A DNA stretch of 64,000 nt from Talinum fruticosum (lineage: Eukaryota > Streptophyta > Magnoliopsida > Caryophyllales > Talinaceae), in contig JAITYX010000090.1 of the NCBI GenBank assembly GCA_021018815.1, positions 2,011,501 to 2,075,500 on the forward strand, read 5' to 3'. The notes beneath the pieces were generated by a model that was given only the letters and a program-made list of their open reading frames with translations, did no database searches and was not told the DNA's origin. This document shows positions 47,295-57,560 of the stretch, in pieces. Positions within the stretch are counted from its first letter, which is position 1. Every line of letters begins with the position of its first letter. The position numbers and the translations under genes were made by a program.

Positions 47295-47540
47295 ATGGCA
47301 AAGATTTCAATGGCTTTTAAGCTCGCTTTCTTGGTGTCATTGTTGCTCACTGTTTCAGGTATAATCCGTTAGAATTGATACAAAGTATGTTTTCTGCAAA
47401 AAATGAGTGCATATACACTTTGATGACATAATTATGCAGGGAAAACAGCGGCCGAGTCGGAGATGCAATCAGACAACACTGAGTCTGTGCCAAAGCTGAA
47501 TATTATGGAAGTGGTGGTAGAAGAAGTTGTGGGAAATTAA
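47295..47540 (+). CDS. Small secreted protein, 54 aa, two exons (possible truncated peptide-precursor relative, copy E)
   Basis: Exon 1 (47295-47358) encodes MAKISMAFKLAFLVSLLLTV, a clear signal peptide, and ends TTTCAG|GTATAA. Exon 2 (47440-47540) follows ATTATGCAG and encodes an acidic tail with SEMQSDNTESVPKLN and MEVVVEEVVGN before TAA. The intron position (directly after the signal peptide, phase 1) is the same as in peptide genes A and B, and the EVVVEE stretch recalls their IEIVEVE pro-region. There are no cysteines. The stop lies a few bases before the foldback element at 47543, so the original 3' part may have been lost to that insertion. Gene structure is convincing; family membership is an inference. 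Confidence 0.6.
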
Positions 47541-47542
47541 AA

Positions 47543-47988
47543 GGGGGCAATTGGCCAAAAATAATATAACCCTTTTTCTCAACCATGAACAATATGAACT
47601 TTAATAATATTTAATAATTTCAGAACGCAACTAAGTTTGGGGGTTAGGACTCGTCTGAAAATTGATGTGTAAAGTGAGTCCGACACATGTACGGCGAGTC
47701 AAAATTTAACCTTGAATTTTTGAGGTTTAATTGCCACATAAGCAAGCTTTCGTCTGTCGGAAAATTAAATGAAAAAAAACCTTGTTTGCGTGGCCATTAA
47801 ACCTCAAAGATCCAAGGTCAAAATTTTGACTCCACTGTACACGTGTCGGCTTCACTTGACACATCATCTTTCCAACGAGTCCCAACCTCCCAAACTCGGG
47901 TGCATTCTGAAATCATTAAATAGTGTTAAAGTTAGTAATGTTCACAGAGAAATAAGGTCGTATTATTTTTGCTAATAACCCCAAAATT
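47543..47988. mobile_element. Foldback element (arms about 205-220 bp)
   Basis: Left arm 47547-47755 and right arm 47766-47988 are imperfect reverse complements. Examples are TGATGTGTAAAGTGAGTCCGAC on the left and its counterpart around 47845-47868, and GAGGTTTAATTGCCAC against GTGGCCATTAAACCTC. Outer ends read GGGGGCAATTGGCCAAAAAT and, inverted, TTGGGGTTATTAGCAAAAAT. No clear target duplication. It resembles long-TIR (Mutator-like) MITEs and could be transcribed as a hairpin. Confidence 0.75.
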
Positions 47989-48625
47989 CTTATTATTCCG
48001 ATCTAGAAATCCTATTACAATATGAACGGTGCGTGCATTACCTTGTCAACGGTAATGAACATTTTAATTTTTTGATATTTAACATTGGTACTTGTTTTTG
48101 CCATCTTCAAGGTTATAATTACATTTCTGAAAATGCACTACTGTTATTTTCATTATTAACAATTGATAAATATTTACTTGTTTTATCAATCAACATTTAT
48201 AAGATTTGGTGAGTAAATTGCTCCAAAATGTACTTTTATTAGGTATAGGAATAAATGTTTCTAAAATATAATTATAAACATTTTGAAAATCTTTGATACA
48301 TTAAAACTTAATGTGAGGTTTCTCAACATTAAGGTTATAATTACATTTTAAAATTATTTCATATTAAATATTTACTAGGTATAGTGACGAAATTTTCAGA
48401 AATTTTTTTATTTAACATTTAGTGCTTAGATTACCGATTACTATTACATTTTTTGATGTCAACTTTTATTAAATAATTGATTAACATTGTTTCATATTAT
48501 TTCGTAAGTCGTAGTGACCAACGTTGTTCTGATAGTAGTTATATATATTTATTTGGTTAAATTGCAGTATAAAAACAAACACTTACAAATTATAAAAAAT
48601 AGAAAATACATACCATTATAGGTTA
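47989..48625. other. Intergenic, no gene
   Basis: AT-rich, with loosely repeated GGTTATAATTACATTT-type words (48110 and 48332). Nothing coding. Confidence 0.4.
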
Positions 48626-48633
48626 TCTCATGC

Positions 48634-49072
48634 ACAGGGTTGTAACGAGACCGATCTGGCTCAACAAGCACTTAGGCTCGGCTCTGTCAAATCTTGGCTC
48701 GAGCTCGAGTCAACCCAAGCTCGAGTTTGCTCAAAGGAACATCAAGTCAAGCCCGAGCAAGGCTCAGCTCATCTCGGCTCGGCTTGGCTCGGCTCTGCTC
48801 GACTTGTTTAAGGCTAAATATTTCATTTTTTCTAAAAATACTCATATCGAGAGTATAAAATTACCATTAATATTACAAAAATTTCATAGAATTTAACTTT
48901 AATTATAATATTGAATTTAGAAACTTTTTAAACAAAAAAAGAAAAAAACTGAGCCAAGCATAAGCAATCCGAGCCGTGCGCGAGCTTAAATTGTAAAGGC
49001 ACTCGATGAGCTTCAAGCTAAGCCCGGTTTGAGCTAAAATCTGGTCTCGGGCTCAGCTTGTTTACACCACTT
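48634..49072. mobile_element. hAT-like non-autonomous element (439 bp), perfect 8-bp target duplication
   Basis: Begins CAGGGTTGTAACGAG and ends GCTTGTTTACACCACTT, flanked on both sides by CTCATGCA (48626-48633 and 49073-49080). Subterminal regions are rich in GGCTCGGCTCGAG-type words, like the element at 6916-7239. The plus-strand frame 48630-48896 is a by-product. Confidence 0.85.
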
Positions 49073-49080
49073 CTCATGCA

Positions 49081-50298
49081 CATATCTTGAATCCGTTTTA
49101 TAATATGAATCTAATTCTATAATATAAGTATTGCCCATCGCCACCCATACTACGGAAGATGAGTTAATGACATTTATCTTCATGCCTGGGCTTTGCTTGC
49201 TTACACAGTTACATTCACTCACAATGGGCAGCTATTTTCAATTTGTTTTGTGCGCGAATTTTTCTCGTCACCACAGCCATCGACTAACAAGAAGTATCAA
49301 CTAACCAAAATACCAAAAAAATGTTCATCATTAAAGTCACTCTCATGCACATATTTCATATCTACATTCTAATATGGACTTAAGTTTATAGTATAATAAT
49401 TGACCCGTTATCCCACCCTAATTATGGAAATATTACGGCCAAAGGAGCGGAGTGAGAAATGTAATCCAATAATCTAAACCGAGGAATGCATCGGTACACA
49501 AACAACTAAAAAACAATTACTCTCAATTTCACGATGCGTGTTAATTTAATTAATTTTTTCGATTCATAATATCTGTCGATTTATAATTTATTAATTTTAT
49601 TCTTATTAATTTTTTTCTATTTTTTTATTTATTTTTTTCATTTCTAATAAAATCTTGAAGAAATTTAATTTTTTAATACAAATTTAGTCCTAAATTTTCT
49701 ATTTTATTAGTATTTCTTCGTAATAAAAAAATAATACGTATTTTAAAACAGAGGAAATATATAAAATGCTAATTTTCAACCCTCATTTATGATCAATTAA
49801 AAATGTCTTTAAATCACGTGATGTACTAATAGACTCATTGAGCAGAGTCAATGGAACTTTCCTAAGGTGTATCTACGGAAGTCAGATGAGGAAACTGGTC
49901 AAGAAATTGGATTTTAAAGTAGCAATTAATTTGGTGACATGGGAGTGTACCTGCAAGAAGAAAGACCGACCAATCTCTCATCAAAAAATGCAAACAGCTC
50001 ATAAATCCCAATGAATGGGTGATTAGATTCCAATAGCTACTTATATTGACGTTTATGTTTTATTTGCATACATTAAAAAAAAGTATTATACCCAGAATCA
50101 AATATTGGAGTATTATTACTTAGATCAAACACAGTAATAAATTGGGTTTATTTTTTTAGACTTATTATAAGTATTTATTATCGATATTCAACAACTTTCA
50201 ACAGTTATTAGTAACTTTCAACTCGACTAAGCAACTTTCAGCAATTTTTAGCACTTTTGAAAAGATTTTAATGGATTATATAAATCACATAGTTGATT
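49081..50298. other. Intergenic, no gene
   Basis: 49530-49770 resembles the body of the MITE at 50299 (AATATCTGTCGATTTATAAT and AATAAAATCTTGAAG), so it may be a decayed copy. Otherwise nothing. Confidence 0.4.
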
Positions 50299-50568
50299 GC
50301 TCCCCCATTTCATAATACATGTTACTTTCAGTAACTTTTTTCGTTTTACAATATCTGTCACTTTACAATTTCATGGACATATTAATGATTAGTTACCAAT
50401 TTTATCCTTATTAATTATTTTGTTTCTCTTTTTTTCATTGACTTTCTTCATTTTCTACAAAATCTTAGGGTAACGTGGTCTTTTAACACAAATTTCATCA
50501 TGAATTTTGTGTTTTCTTGATATTCTTCCAAAGCCTAAAACGACAAGTGTTTTGAAATGGATGGAGTA
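50299..50568. mobile_element. Stowaway-like MITE (about 270 bp)
   Basis: Left end CTCCCCCATTTCATAATACA and right end TTGAAATGGATGGAGTA are inverted repeats with the CTCC...GGAG signature. Inner words ACATGTTAC and GACAAGTGT also pair. Relatives appear near 28620 and 49530. Confidence 0.65.
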
Positions 50569-51203
50569 TTCAATAATAAAACCTTTTTAATAATATAAAT
50601 TAATATTTCTATAACAATAATTTTTCAACTAAAACTAAAAAAAGTTACCCCAAAACTCTCCACCACCAATGTTTATGGTCTTCCGGTGCATTCCTCTAAC
50701 AAGTGCATGATTCTAAGTAATGGCTCTTTAAATCTTTGGTTATGTTTTGCACCAAAGTAGGGTTATTAATTAAACCTTAAATTCCAAATAAAATAAGCAT
50801 TAGATTATAGAAACTCAAAACCATATAGAAATGAAAAAAGCACCACATGTGTTATATGGATAATGTTTTACACACCACAACCCCTTTTTAAATAGTGGCT
50901 CTTTTGTTCGCAGTTGAGATCATTGATTTGAATCCACTAATCCCCTCTCCATGCTCACGGGAACATGTGGGATGCATATGAAACTCACTCACTTGCCAAT
51001 ATATAACAAATATTAAATGCATAAATTAGAATTTCTCAATTCATATGCTCACATAAATGAAACGAAAAATCACAAAAGGAAAAAAATAACTGAATATATA
51101 AGTTGCATAACACAAAAGTTAAATATACCTGAATACATAAATTGCATAACACAAAAGATAAAGATAACTTAATACAAAGTTCAGATAAATCTTAAAAAAC
51201 TTG
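50569..51203. other. Intergenic, no gene
   Basis: AT-rich. A direct repeat (AACTGAATATATAAGTTGCATAACACAAAA type) occurs at about 51089 and 51127. Nothing else recognised. Confidence 0.4.
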
Positions 51204-51520
51204 TTAGTAAAGTTTTACGAAGGAATAATCTTGATTCCCTTGAAGAAACAATGCTTTAAGCTCTTCTTCATCAACATATATATCATCGGCTTCTTTTTTC
51301 CCAATTTCTAAGTCATCTTCATTAACCTCATCATCCTGTTCAATGACATCCACCGATTCATTATCCATGGATTTATCTTTGTCAAAGTTATGTTCGGATA
51401 AAGTTGGTGGGTTGCCATTGTTCTCCTCTTGAAAGGAAGCAACATTCACTTGGGATTCAATTGTGGTTCGGTTTTATCTTAAGCACTACCCACCATTGTT
51501 TTCTATTACTTTTCGTACTC
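51204..51520 (-). pseudogene. CACTA transposon ORF fragment (acidic tail after DUF4216 domain)
   Basis: The minus-strand frame reads NNGNPPTLSEHNFDKDKSMD then VDVIEQDDEVNEDDLEIGKK and ends DYSFVKLY. Upstream is a frame-shifted stretch corresponding to a WWVVLK-type segment. It matches, with many differences, the segment 56701-56960, where it follows a DUF4216-like domain. Truncated on the N-terminal side at about 51520 by an (A)CTACAAAAAAAAAAAG end. Confidence 0.6.
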
Positions 51521-51690
51521 GAATAAAACTACAAAAAAAAAAAGAAGGTTTTAGAAACAAACCTAGAGACGAATTTCAAATTTTATTTCTAAATAACATT
51601 TTGAGAAGAAACTTAGAAACAAAATGAGTTTAGTAGCTAAAGCAAAGGACATATTGACGGGTGAGAGAGAGTAAATAATAAAGAGGAGAA
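51521..51690. mobile_element. CACTA-like terminus with TTAGAAACAAA/CTAGAGACGAA subterminal words
   Basis: ACTACAAAAAAAAAAAGAAG at 51526 resembles a CACTA end with its first base changed. Words TTAGAAACAAA and CTAGAGACGAA follow. The same words occur at 53447-53720. Confidence 0.45.
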
Positions 51691-52333
51691 TGTTAGATGG
51701 TGTCCAAAATTTTATGTTCAAGCCCAGTTGACACTCCCGAGGTTAAAGCCCAAAGTGGTTAGCTCTCCACATCTGCTTGGTTTGGTTTTAGGAAAGAATC
51801 CTAAATTTAATTGTATTTATATAAGAGTTTGTTTCCTATTTGTATTAGGTAATTGTTCCTTATTAGAATTAGGAGTAAGAGTTTTAGTAGGTTTAGCGAG
51901 ATATTATTGGGAGGTTCTTATTAGGGTTCATATTCCTATAAAAGTAGGGCTTACGTACACCTTATGGTTGTGTGGGGTGTGAGCGAACAAAGTGGACCAA
52001 GTGGGAGCCCTTAGGGGCATCTCATGGCTATTCTAGCTAGATAATAGAGTGCTATTATAAGGAGAGTGGTGTGAGATTGGGGTATATCTCGGATTTGGGA
52101 AGGTCTTGGAGTTTGAGATCATTCTTGTATCTTATAATAGTCGATCTGTTTGTACTCGAGTTGCCTGTGGTTTTTCCAAGTTGGATTTTTCACGTTAAAT
52201 TCTTATCTTTTTACTTTTTGTTGATCTCCAATAAATTCTTAGTATTATTTTTGTCATCTTATTATACTTCCGTATTATTGCTCTTATCTCACCTAACAAA
52301 GTCAGGTTTAGAGTGGGGCCTAATTTTTTAACA
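51691..52333 (+). mobile_element. Ty1-copia 5' LTR (643 bp) of a truncated element
   Basis: Begins TGTTAGATGG and ends TTTTTTAACA. It is followed directly by the primer binding site, so it is a 5' LTR on the plus strand and not a solo LTR. Only about 100 bp of internal sequence remains before unrelated DNA at about 52440. It ends about 200 bp upstream of the TATA box of peptide copy A. Confidence 0.85.
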
Positions 52334-52335
52334 AG

Positions 52336-52347
52336 TGGTATCAGAGC
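52336..52347 (+). other. Primer binding site for initiator tRNA-Met
   Basis: TGGTATCAGAGC, complementary to the 3' end of plant initiator methionine tRNA, two bases after the LTR end. Used to prime reverse transcription in most plant copia elements. Confidence 0.9.
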
Positions 52348-52536
52348 TCGGGTTTTAGATATAGAGCGGGCTTTAATTCCTAACTGAGAAAAAAGAGGAT
52401 TGACAATAAATACGGGGTAAAAAAATTTTTTAATCAAATAATATACCTACTTTCATGTCTAGTATAATTGTACGTAGTGTTGTCGAGAGCGAAAGAAGCC
52501 AACGCAGCATACCAAATATGGTATCTCGGTCGGCAT

Positions 52537-52544
52537 TATAAATA
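52537..52544 (+). promoter_or_regulatory. TATA box of peptide copy A
   Basis: TATAAATA, 87 bp upstream of the start codon, same word as in copies B and C. Confidence 0.65.
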
Positions 52545-52630
52545 TGGCATTGGCGACACAGCATAACCAACACTCAAAGCTAATTACCTTCATTCCAAAT
52601 AAGTAAGCATCCGTGAAACAAAGAGAAAAT

Positions 52631-53107
52631 ATGGAGAGGGCTTCCTTTTCACTCCTCAAACTTGCTCTCTTGCTGGCTCTCTTCATCACCACCATAGGTA
52701 CGTACATCTCTTTCAAGACTTGCTCTCTCTCTATCTCTATCTCTCTCTGCAATATTTCGGTTATTTCTTTGATGTATGAGTTACAAATGGATCATTACTG
52801 TATGATAATTTTGCTAGCTTCGAGCTATGGGGAAGTACCAGCAGCACATAAAGGAGTGCAGTACTTGCGGGGGAAAATCATATTTGAAGATGACGCAATG
52901 TCTGGAAAACCCAAAATGGTGATGGAAGATGGAAAAATAGAGATAGTCGAAGTTGAACCAAAAGTGACGGTCTTGGTGCCAAATATTAAAACAGTAACAA
53001 ATGAACATTCTCTTAAATGTTTAGACTCTTGGTCCCCTTGTGCTCCCTTTTCAGATCCTTGTTGTAGTGGTGTTTGCTTTCCTGGACCTTTTGGTATGTG
53101 CATCTAA
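52631..53107 (+). CDS. Secreted cystine-knot (knottin-like) peptide precursor, copy A, intact, 118 aa
   Basis: Exon 1 (52631-52697) encodes a signal peptide starting MERASFSLLKLALLLALFIT and ends ATAG|GTACGT. The intron (52698-52817) ends TTTTGCTAG. Exon 2 (52818-53107) restores the frame in phase 1. The mature part begins with a pro-region, acidic overall: LRGKIIFEDDAMSGKPKM, then EDGKIEIVEVEPKV, about residues 38-70. The C-terminal 27 residues hold all six cysteines, spaced C-x6-C-x6-CC-x3-C-x7-C, the inhibitor-cystine-knot layout seen in plant antimicrobial knottins and some protease inhibitors. The start at 52631 is preferred over the in-frame ATG at 52613 because copies B and C share it. 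Expected to be secreted to the apoplast; the pro-region may be removed. Activity unknown. The open frame also reads through the intron, so a retained-intron form is possible. Confidence 0.8.
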   Translation: MERASFSLLKLALLLALFITTIGTYISFKTCSLSISISLCNISVISLMYELQMDHYCMIILLASSYGEVPAAHKGVQYLRGKIIFEDDAMSGKPKMVMEDGKIEIVEVEPKVTVLVPNIKTVTNEHSLKCLDSWSPCAPFSDPCCSGVCFPGPFGMCI

Positions 53108-53446
53108 GTCCCAAGTCTCAAGATTACTTGTATCACCTGGTGTTTAATCAAGAAGCCTTAGGCCTATGTCTCCACCAGCTTGTGTACGTTGTTGTATCCC
53201 TCAGTACCACTCCATGTGGTTCTGGATGTAATATCTATGGAAAGAAATAATGATTATCATCAATGCGAATCAACAATCTTTCTCTATCTTTGCAACATGT
53301 TTTTGTTGTTAATTTTTGTCTACTCTTAGACCCTATTTGGAGATAGGGAAAATAGGAAGGGAAAAAATATTCAGAAAACGTATTAGTTAGAAAAAAGGGA
53401 AGAAAAATAACTTTCTTTTCTCTATTTGGATATAGGAAAACATATT
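53108..53446. other. 3' flank of peptide copy A
   Basis: Likely 3' UTR to about 53255 (AAAGAAATAATG near 53240 could serve polyadenylation). Then CCCTATTTGGAGATAGGGAA (53331) and TCTATTTGGATATAGGAA (53421) form a short direct repeat. Confidence 0.4.
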
Positions 53447-53720
53447 ACAAAAAAAAAGTCGTTTAGAAGCAAAAAAAAAAAAATCGTCTCTAAAATACAA
53501 ATTTTCATTTCTATATACATTTAGAGATGAACCAAAAACAAAAACACTTCGCTTCTAAATCCATTGTTGTAGATGCAGAAATGGAAGAAAATTCCGTCTC
53601 TAAATTCACATATTTCGTTTCAAATAAAAATGAATTTAGAAACAAAAAGTTTTTCGTTTCAACCATAGATGAATAGTCTCATTTCTAAATTTAATTATTT
53701 AGGTTCTAAATTTCTGATTT
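53447..53720. mobile_element. CACTA-like subterminal repeat block
   Basis: Starts ATTACAAAAAAAAAGTCGTT. The words TCGTCTCTAAA, TTTAGAGATGAA, CCGTCTCTAAATT and TTTAGAAACAAA recur in both orientations. Similar to 51521-51690. Confidence 0.5.
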
Positions 53721-54040
53721 TCTATATTTCACATTGACTCTCAACCTATTCCTATACATAATATACATATGTATATCAACCTAAAAATATACAAACATAC
53801 CAAAAACACCTTGGCATATATTTTAAATCCTAAAATCGTTACATATAGATTAACTTCATTTCTAAAAAAGACAAATATATACGAGACAAATTCTAAATTT
53901 CAGGTCCAAGTGTCCTACTAGCCACTTATATACATCAAAATATGTATAGCTTAACAAAGTAACCCAAAAACATAAATTCCAAGTGGGGAGGGGTGTTTCT
54001 AAGAGATGGAGATTCCAATATGAGCTTTAATTGTTGAAAT
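53721..54040. other. Unassigned flank
   Basis: AT-rich, no feature recognised. Confidence 0.4.
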
Positions 54041-54045
54041 AGTAT

Positions 54046-55581
54046 TGTTAGGAAGAATTAAGTTCTAAAATTGTAACTGCAAGTGCACGGCGTAGTTGTA
54101 GCTAGCCGGCAAGCACGAGTTATGTCCACAGAGAGTTGTGTTTCAAATATCAAAGTTAACTTAAACTTTCAATCTAGGCGAATCAACACGGATGAGATAG
54201 ATATGGTGATTAAACTAACCTAGAAAGTAATAAAAATAAAATACTTTGGTTGTGATTTTACAACTTAATAAACTAATTAATTAAGTCAAGCCTAAACCTA
54301 TCCAAGTTTATACAAGTATTTAGGAGTGGTCACTGTTGCACCATCAAAGTCTACTCAAGCCACACTTTCGAGGGTCATGAGCTAGTCTAATTATTCTAAC
54401 CACCTACTTTCGTGGGGTTAGCCGAATTAAACTACAAAAATAGCAACCTCGAACCTAACTAGAATTCGGGCTATTTTCATGCCAAAATCCCAACTATTCT
54501 CTTTACCCACACTAGCAAATTGACTCCACCTTTCGAGTGACGGATCAACCGCCTTAAAATCAAGATGAAAAGACCCTTTCGGGCGTCTCATCGAACCTAT
54601 GTAGCAGGTATGAGAAACAATCCCAAAATACTAGTATAAACTAGGTAAGTAAAGGCCTAAACGAAATTAATTAGCCATCAAGGAGGCTAATCACAACAAA
54701 AGCGACTCAAATTAACAATTAATTAACATGAACACAAAATTAATCTAACGACTACTAACAAAAATTAACTCGAATAACGATGTAAACTAACAAAATAAAA
54801 TTAAACATAAGATTAAACAATTAAACTAACTATTACTAACATCAAAATATAATAAAAATTAAACGTTTAAACTAAACGAAACAAACTAAAGAAAAGAGAG
54901 AGACAAAAGGGAAGAAGTTACCGAGGAACGAATAGAACGGAATTGAAAATTGTTAGGGACTGAATTAATAACTAAAACTAAAAAATAATAATTAAATCTA
55001 TAGTATTTGCGATAAAATTTACAATAGGAAAAACTAAACTAAAATTAATCCTAAGCTAAACCTAAGCTACTGCTGCGGCTCCCTCCCCCAAAACTAAAGG
55101 CTAATTGCCTTTTTTATAGTACTTAATTGCCGCCTAAGAAACCAAATCCAACCATAATTCCTCTCATTGCTAGCTGCCAAATTCTTTTAATATTTTCCAA
55201 TTAAATACCCAATATAATCTAATTCCTTCATGATATAATATCCCGGGCAATGAAAATTTACAAAATCCACTTTCCGTACTTAAATAGAATTCTCATAGGC
55301 CCCGCAAAATTGGAGAGAGAAAACTCTTGCACATTTGGAGATCTAGCCTAAGCCATCTTATTAAGAGTGTATTAATAGGCAACTTTGATGATAATCTTGG
55401 CTGGGTCGGTGGAAGCAACTCTTCAACGAACTACCTCGCTTGGCAACAATTTCTTTGTTTACCTTCCTCAATTTATTACCTAAAAAAAAATAATAATAGT
55501 AAAAATCCTAAAAATGTATTATTTTATGAGACAAAAATTAGATAAATGAGGGTAAAAATAACGTAATATTTAGACCGAACA
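54046..55581 (-). mobile_element. Solo LTR, family 1 (1536 bp), reverse orientation
   Basis: On the minus strand it starts TGTTCGGTC and ends TTCTTCCTAACA, flanked by perfect 5-bp duplications AGTAT (54041-54045 and 55582-55586). It matches the solo LTR at 33087-34572 along its length, including the AGCTACAACTACGCCGTGCA region near the end and a TATA-like ACTATAAAAAAGG. No internal sequence. Confidence 0.88.
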
Positions 55582-55586
55582 AGTAT

Positions 55587-56699
55587 CATTTTGTTGTCTA
55601 ACTTCCTCTTGAGTAGATCTAAACATCTCAATTGTAGATTAGAGATTTTCTTCTGCTTTTGCAAATTAATTGAGCTACTATGGAAGAGGTGCAAGCTACA
55701 GATGAGGATGATGAATGACCAGAAAGTGGCCTTTGGAATCTGGATTGCGAATGGCTCTCATGCCCATAAACCAAACCCTTTTCGTTAACTCCTCCACCTA
55801 CTTCAAGAAAAATTTATCTTCATTAACCTCGGTCCCGATTGTAAAGTATTAAGTTTTAAACACTCGAATTCATCAAACAATAAACAAATTATTTTTCACT
55901 ACCGTATTGCATGATAATTAAAGTAAAATAATTAAAGTGAACTGATAAACTTTTTAATTAAAGTGATACGACATAATATGACATAATATGATATAACAAT
56001 TTGGTTGGACTTCTTTACCCAATTAAACTAACCACATCAGTGTCCTTCCCTTCAAGGACTACTCAAGCTCAGAAATGACAACACCATATGTGTAGCATGG
56101 AAAGTTATTCCCCATCAACCATAATTTTTGAAGCCTTTAAACGATTTTGAAGATTCAAAGCACATCCCACAGTTGCCAAGGTGGGTTCATTCTTGAAGAT
56201 GTTTCTGTTTCTAGCCACAAAATTTGAGTATTGTTAAAAGATGACAACTTTTGGTGACCATTAATAAAACTTTATGGGATAAAGTTTAGAACTTTATATG
56301 TGGCATCCACTGCTACTGTCAACAATAATGTAAACCAATTGACAAAAAGACCCCATAATATTATTTAGCACAATCATACAATGAGACATTGAGTCATACT
56401 TTTAAATCTAGCAAATGAATCATTCCAGCAAATCAGGCTAATTATTCTCGTGTTATCAAAAAATTTATGTCTGCATGCATTTTCATGTCAAATGCTTATA
56501 GTATGATATCAAAGTATAATACTTCGTATGCCTCAATATCATATAAAATTCAAGAAAAGGTTTTTATTTTTATTTTATTAAAAATTTTTCGAAAATTTTC
56601 ACCAGAGTTTCATCTAAATTATGACCATTCCCTTAGGCTTACAGTCTTACATCTGCACAAAAAGTTACAATAGAATACTAGAACTCAATGAGTCACCCA
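55587..56699. other. Intergenic, no gene
   Basis: No coding exon recognised. Small perfect repeat GACATAATATGA near 55971-55991. Confidence 0.4.
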
Positions 56700-57560
56700 C
56701 TTGAAGTATCAACAAACAACTCAACTTTCTAAGTCATCTTCATCAACTTCATCGTCCTATTCAATGACATCCACCAGTTCATTGTCCATGGATATATCTT
56801 CCTCAAAGTTATATATGTTTGGACAAAGTTGGTGGGTTGTCATTGCTCTCCTCTTGAAAGAGAGCATCATTCACTTGGGATTCAATTCTAGTTCTTGGTT
56901 TCATCTTAAGTACTGCCCACTATTGTTTTCTATCACTTTTCATACTCGAATAAGGTGTGAAAGTAACTTATGTCACTTGGTAAGCCAGCACAAATAGGTC
57001 ATATTTGGGACATTTCTTCTTATGGTTAACATCCACAAGTTTGTTATGTTGATGTATATCTATGTCATTTATGGAGTCAAACTAATCACATTTTAAGAGC
57101 TTGTATGTACGACCATTTTTTAGGTAAGTTAATTCAATCACCTCCTGAAAATTCCATAATACTCAACTCTATCAACTCCCTTTACTGACAGTACTCTGTA
57201 ATTCATTATTGATTTGTTCTTTCCATAAGTGTATCTGTGAAAATTACAATTATTAATGTAGTAGTGGTCCCACCTACGTATATCTTTCCTGGGACCCATG
57301 GCAAGGGACCTTATCACATTATTAGTGATGCTATTGGACACCCTACAATTTTAAACATCTGATGTTAAACAAATCACATACATTGGAATTTTTATTAAAG
57401 TGATTATTATTAGATGTTAAAAAATTTCATATAACTAAGCCAAATAAGGAATTGATCCTTGAACTTCACCCAAAAATCTTCCACTCTAATTCTAGGGTTC
57501 AATCTCACCATGTCTTGTACAAATATCCTATGGTGAGTAGTCAATTAAACACATTTTAAT
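56700..57560 (-). pseudogene. CACTA transposon second ORF relic (DUF4216-like region)
   Basis: On the minus strand, in shifting frames: FWVKFKDQFLIWL (about 57455), then SLAMGPRKDIRRWDHYYINN and DRVEYYGIFRR (57341-57138), LIELTYLKNGRTYKLLKCD (about 57134-57076), CPKYDLFVLAYQV (about 57020), WAVLKMKPRTRIESQVN (about 56920-56870) and an acidic tail. This order (GP-x-VRR-YINGxxFH, YYG, IEL-Y, LFxCDWFD, PFVLAxQ, WxVVLKxKPR) is that of DUF4216 proteins next to TNP2 in plant CACTA elements. Several stops. Shares its tail with 51204-51520. Confidence 0.7.

Noticed and set aside
52195..52437. 80-aa minus-strand frame
   Set aside because: Antisense to the copia LTR and its primer site.
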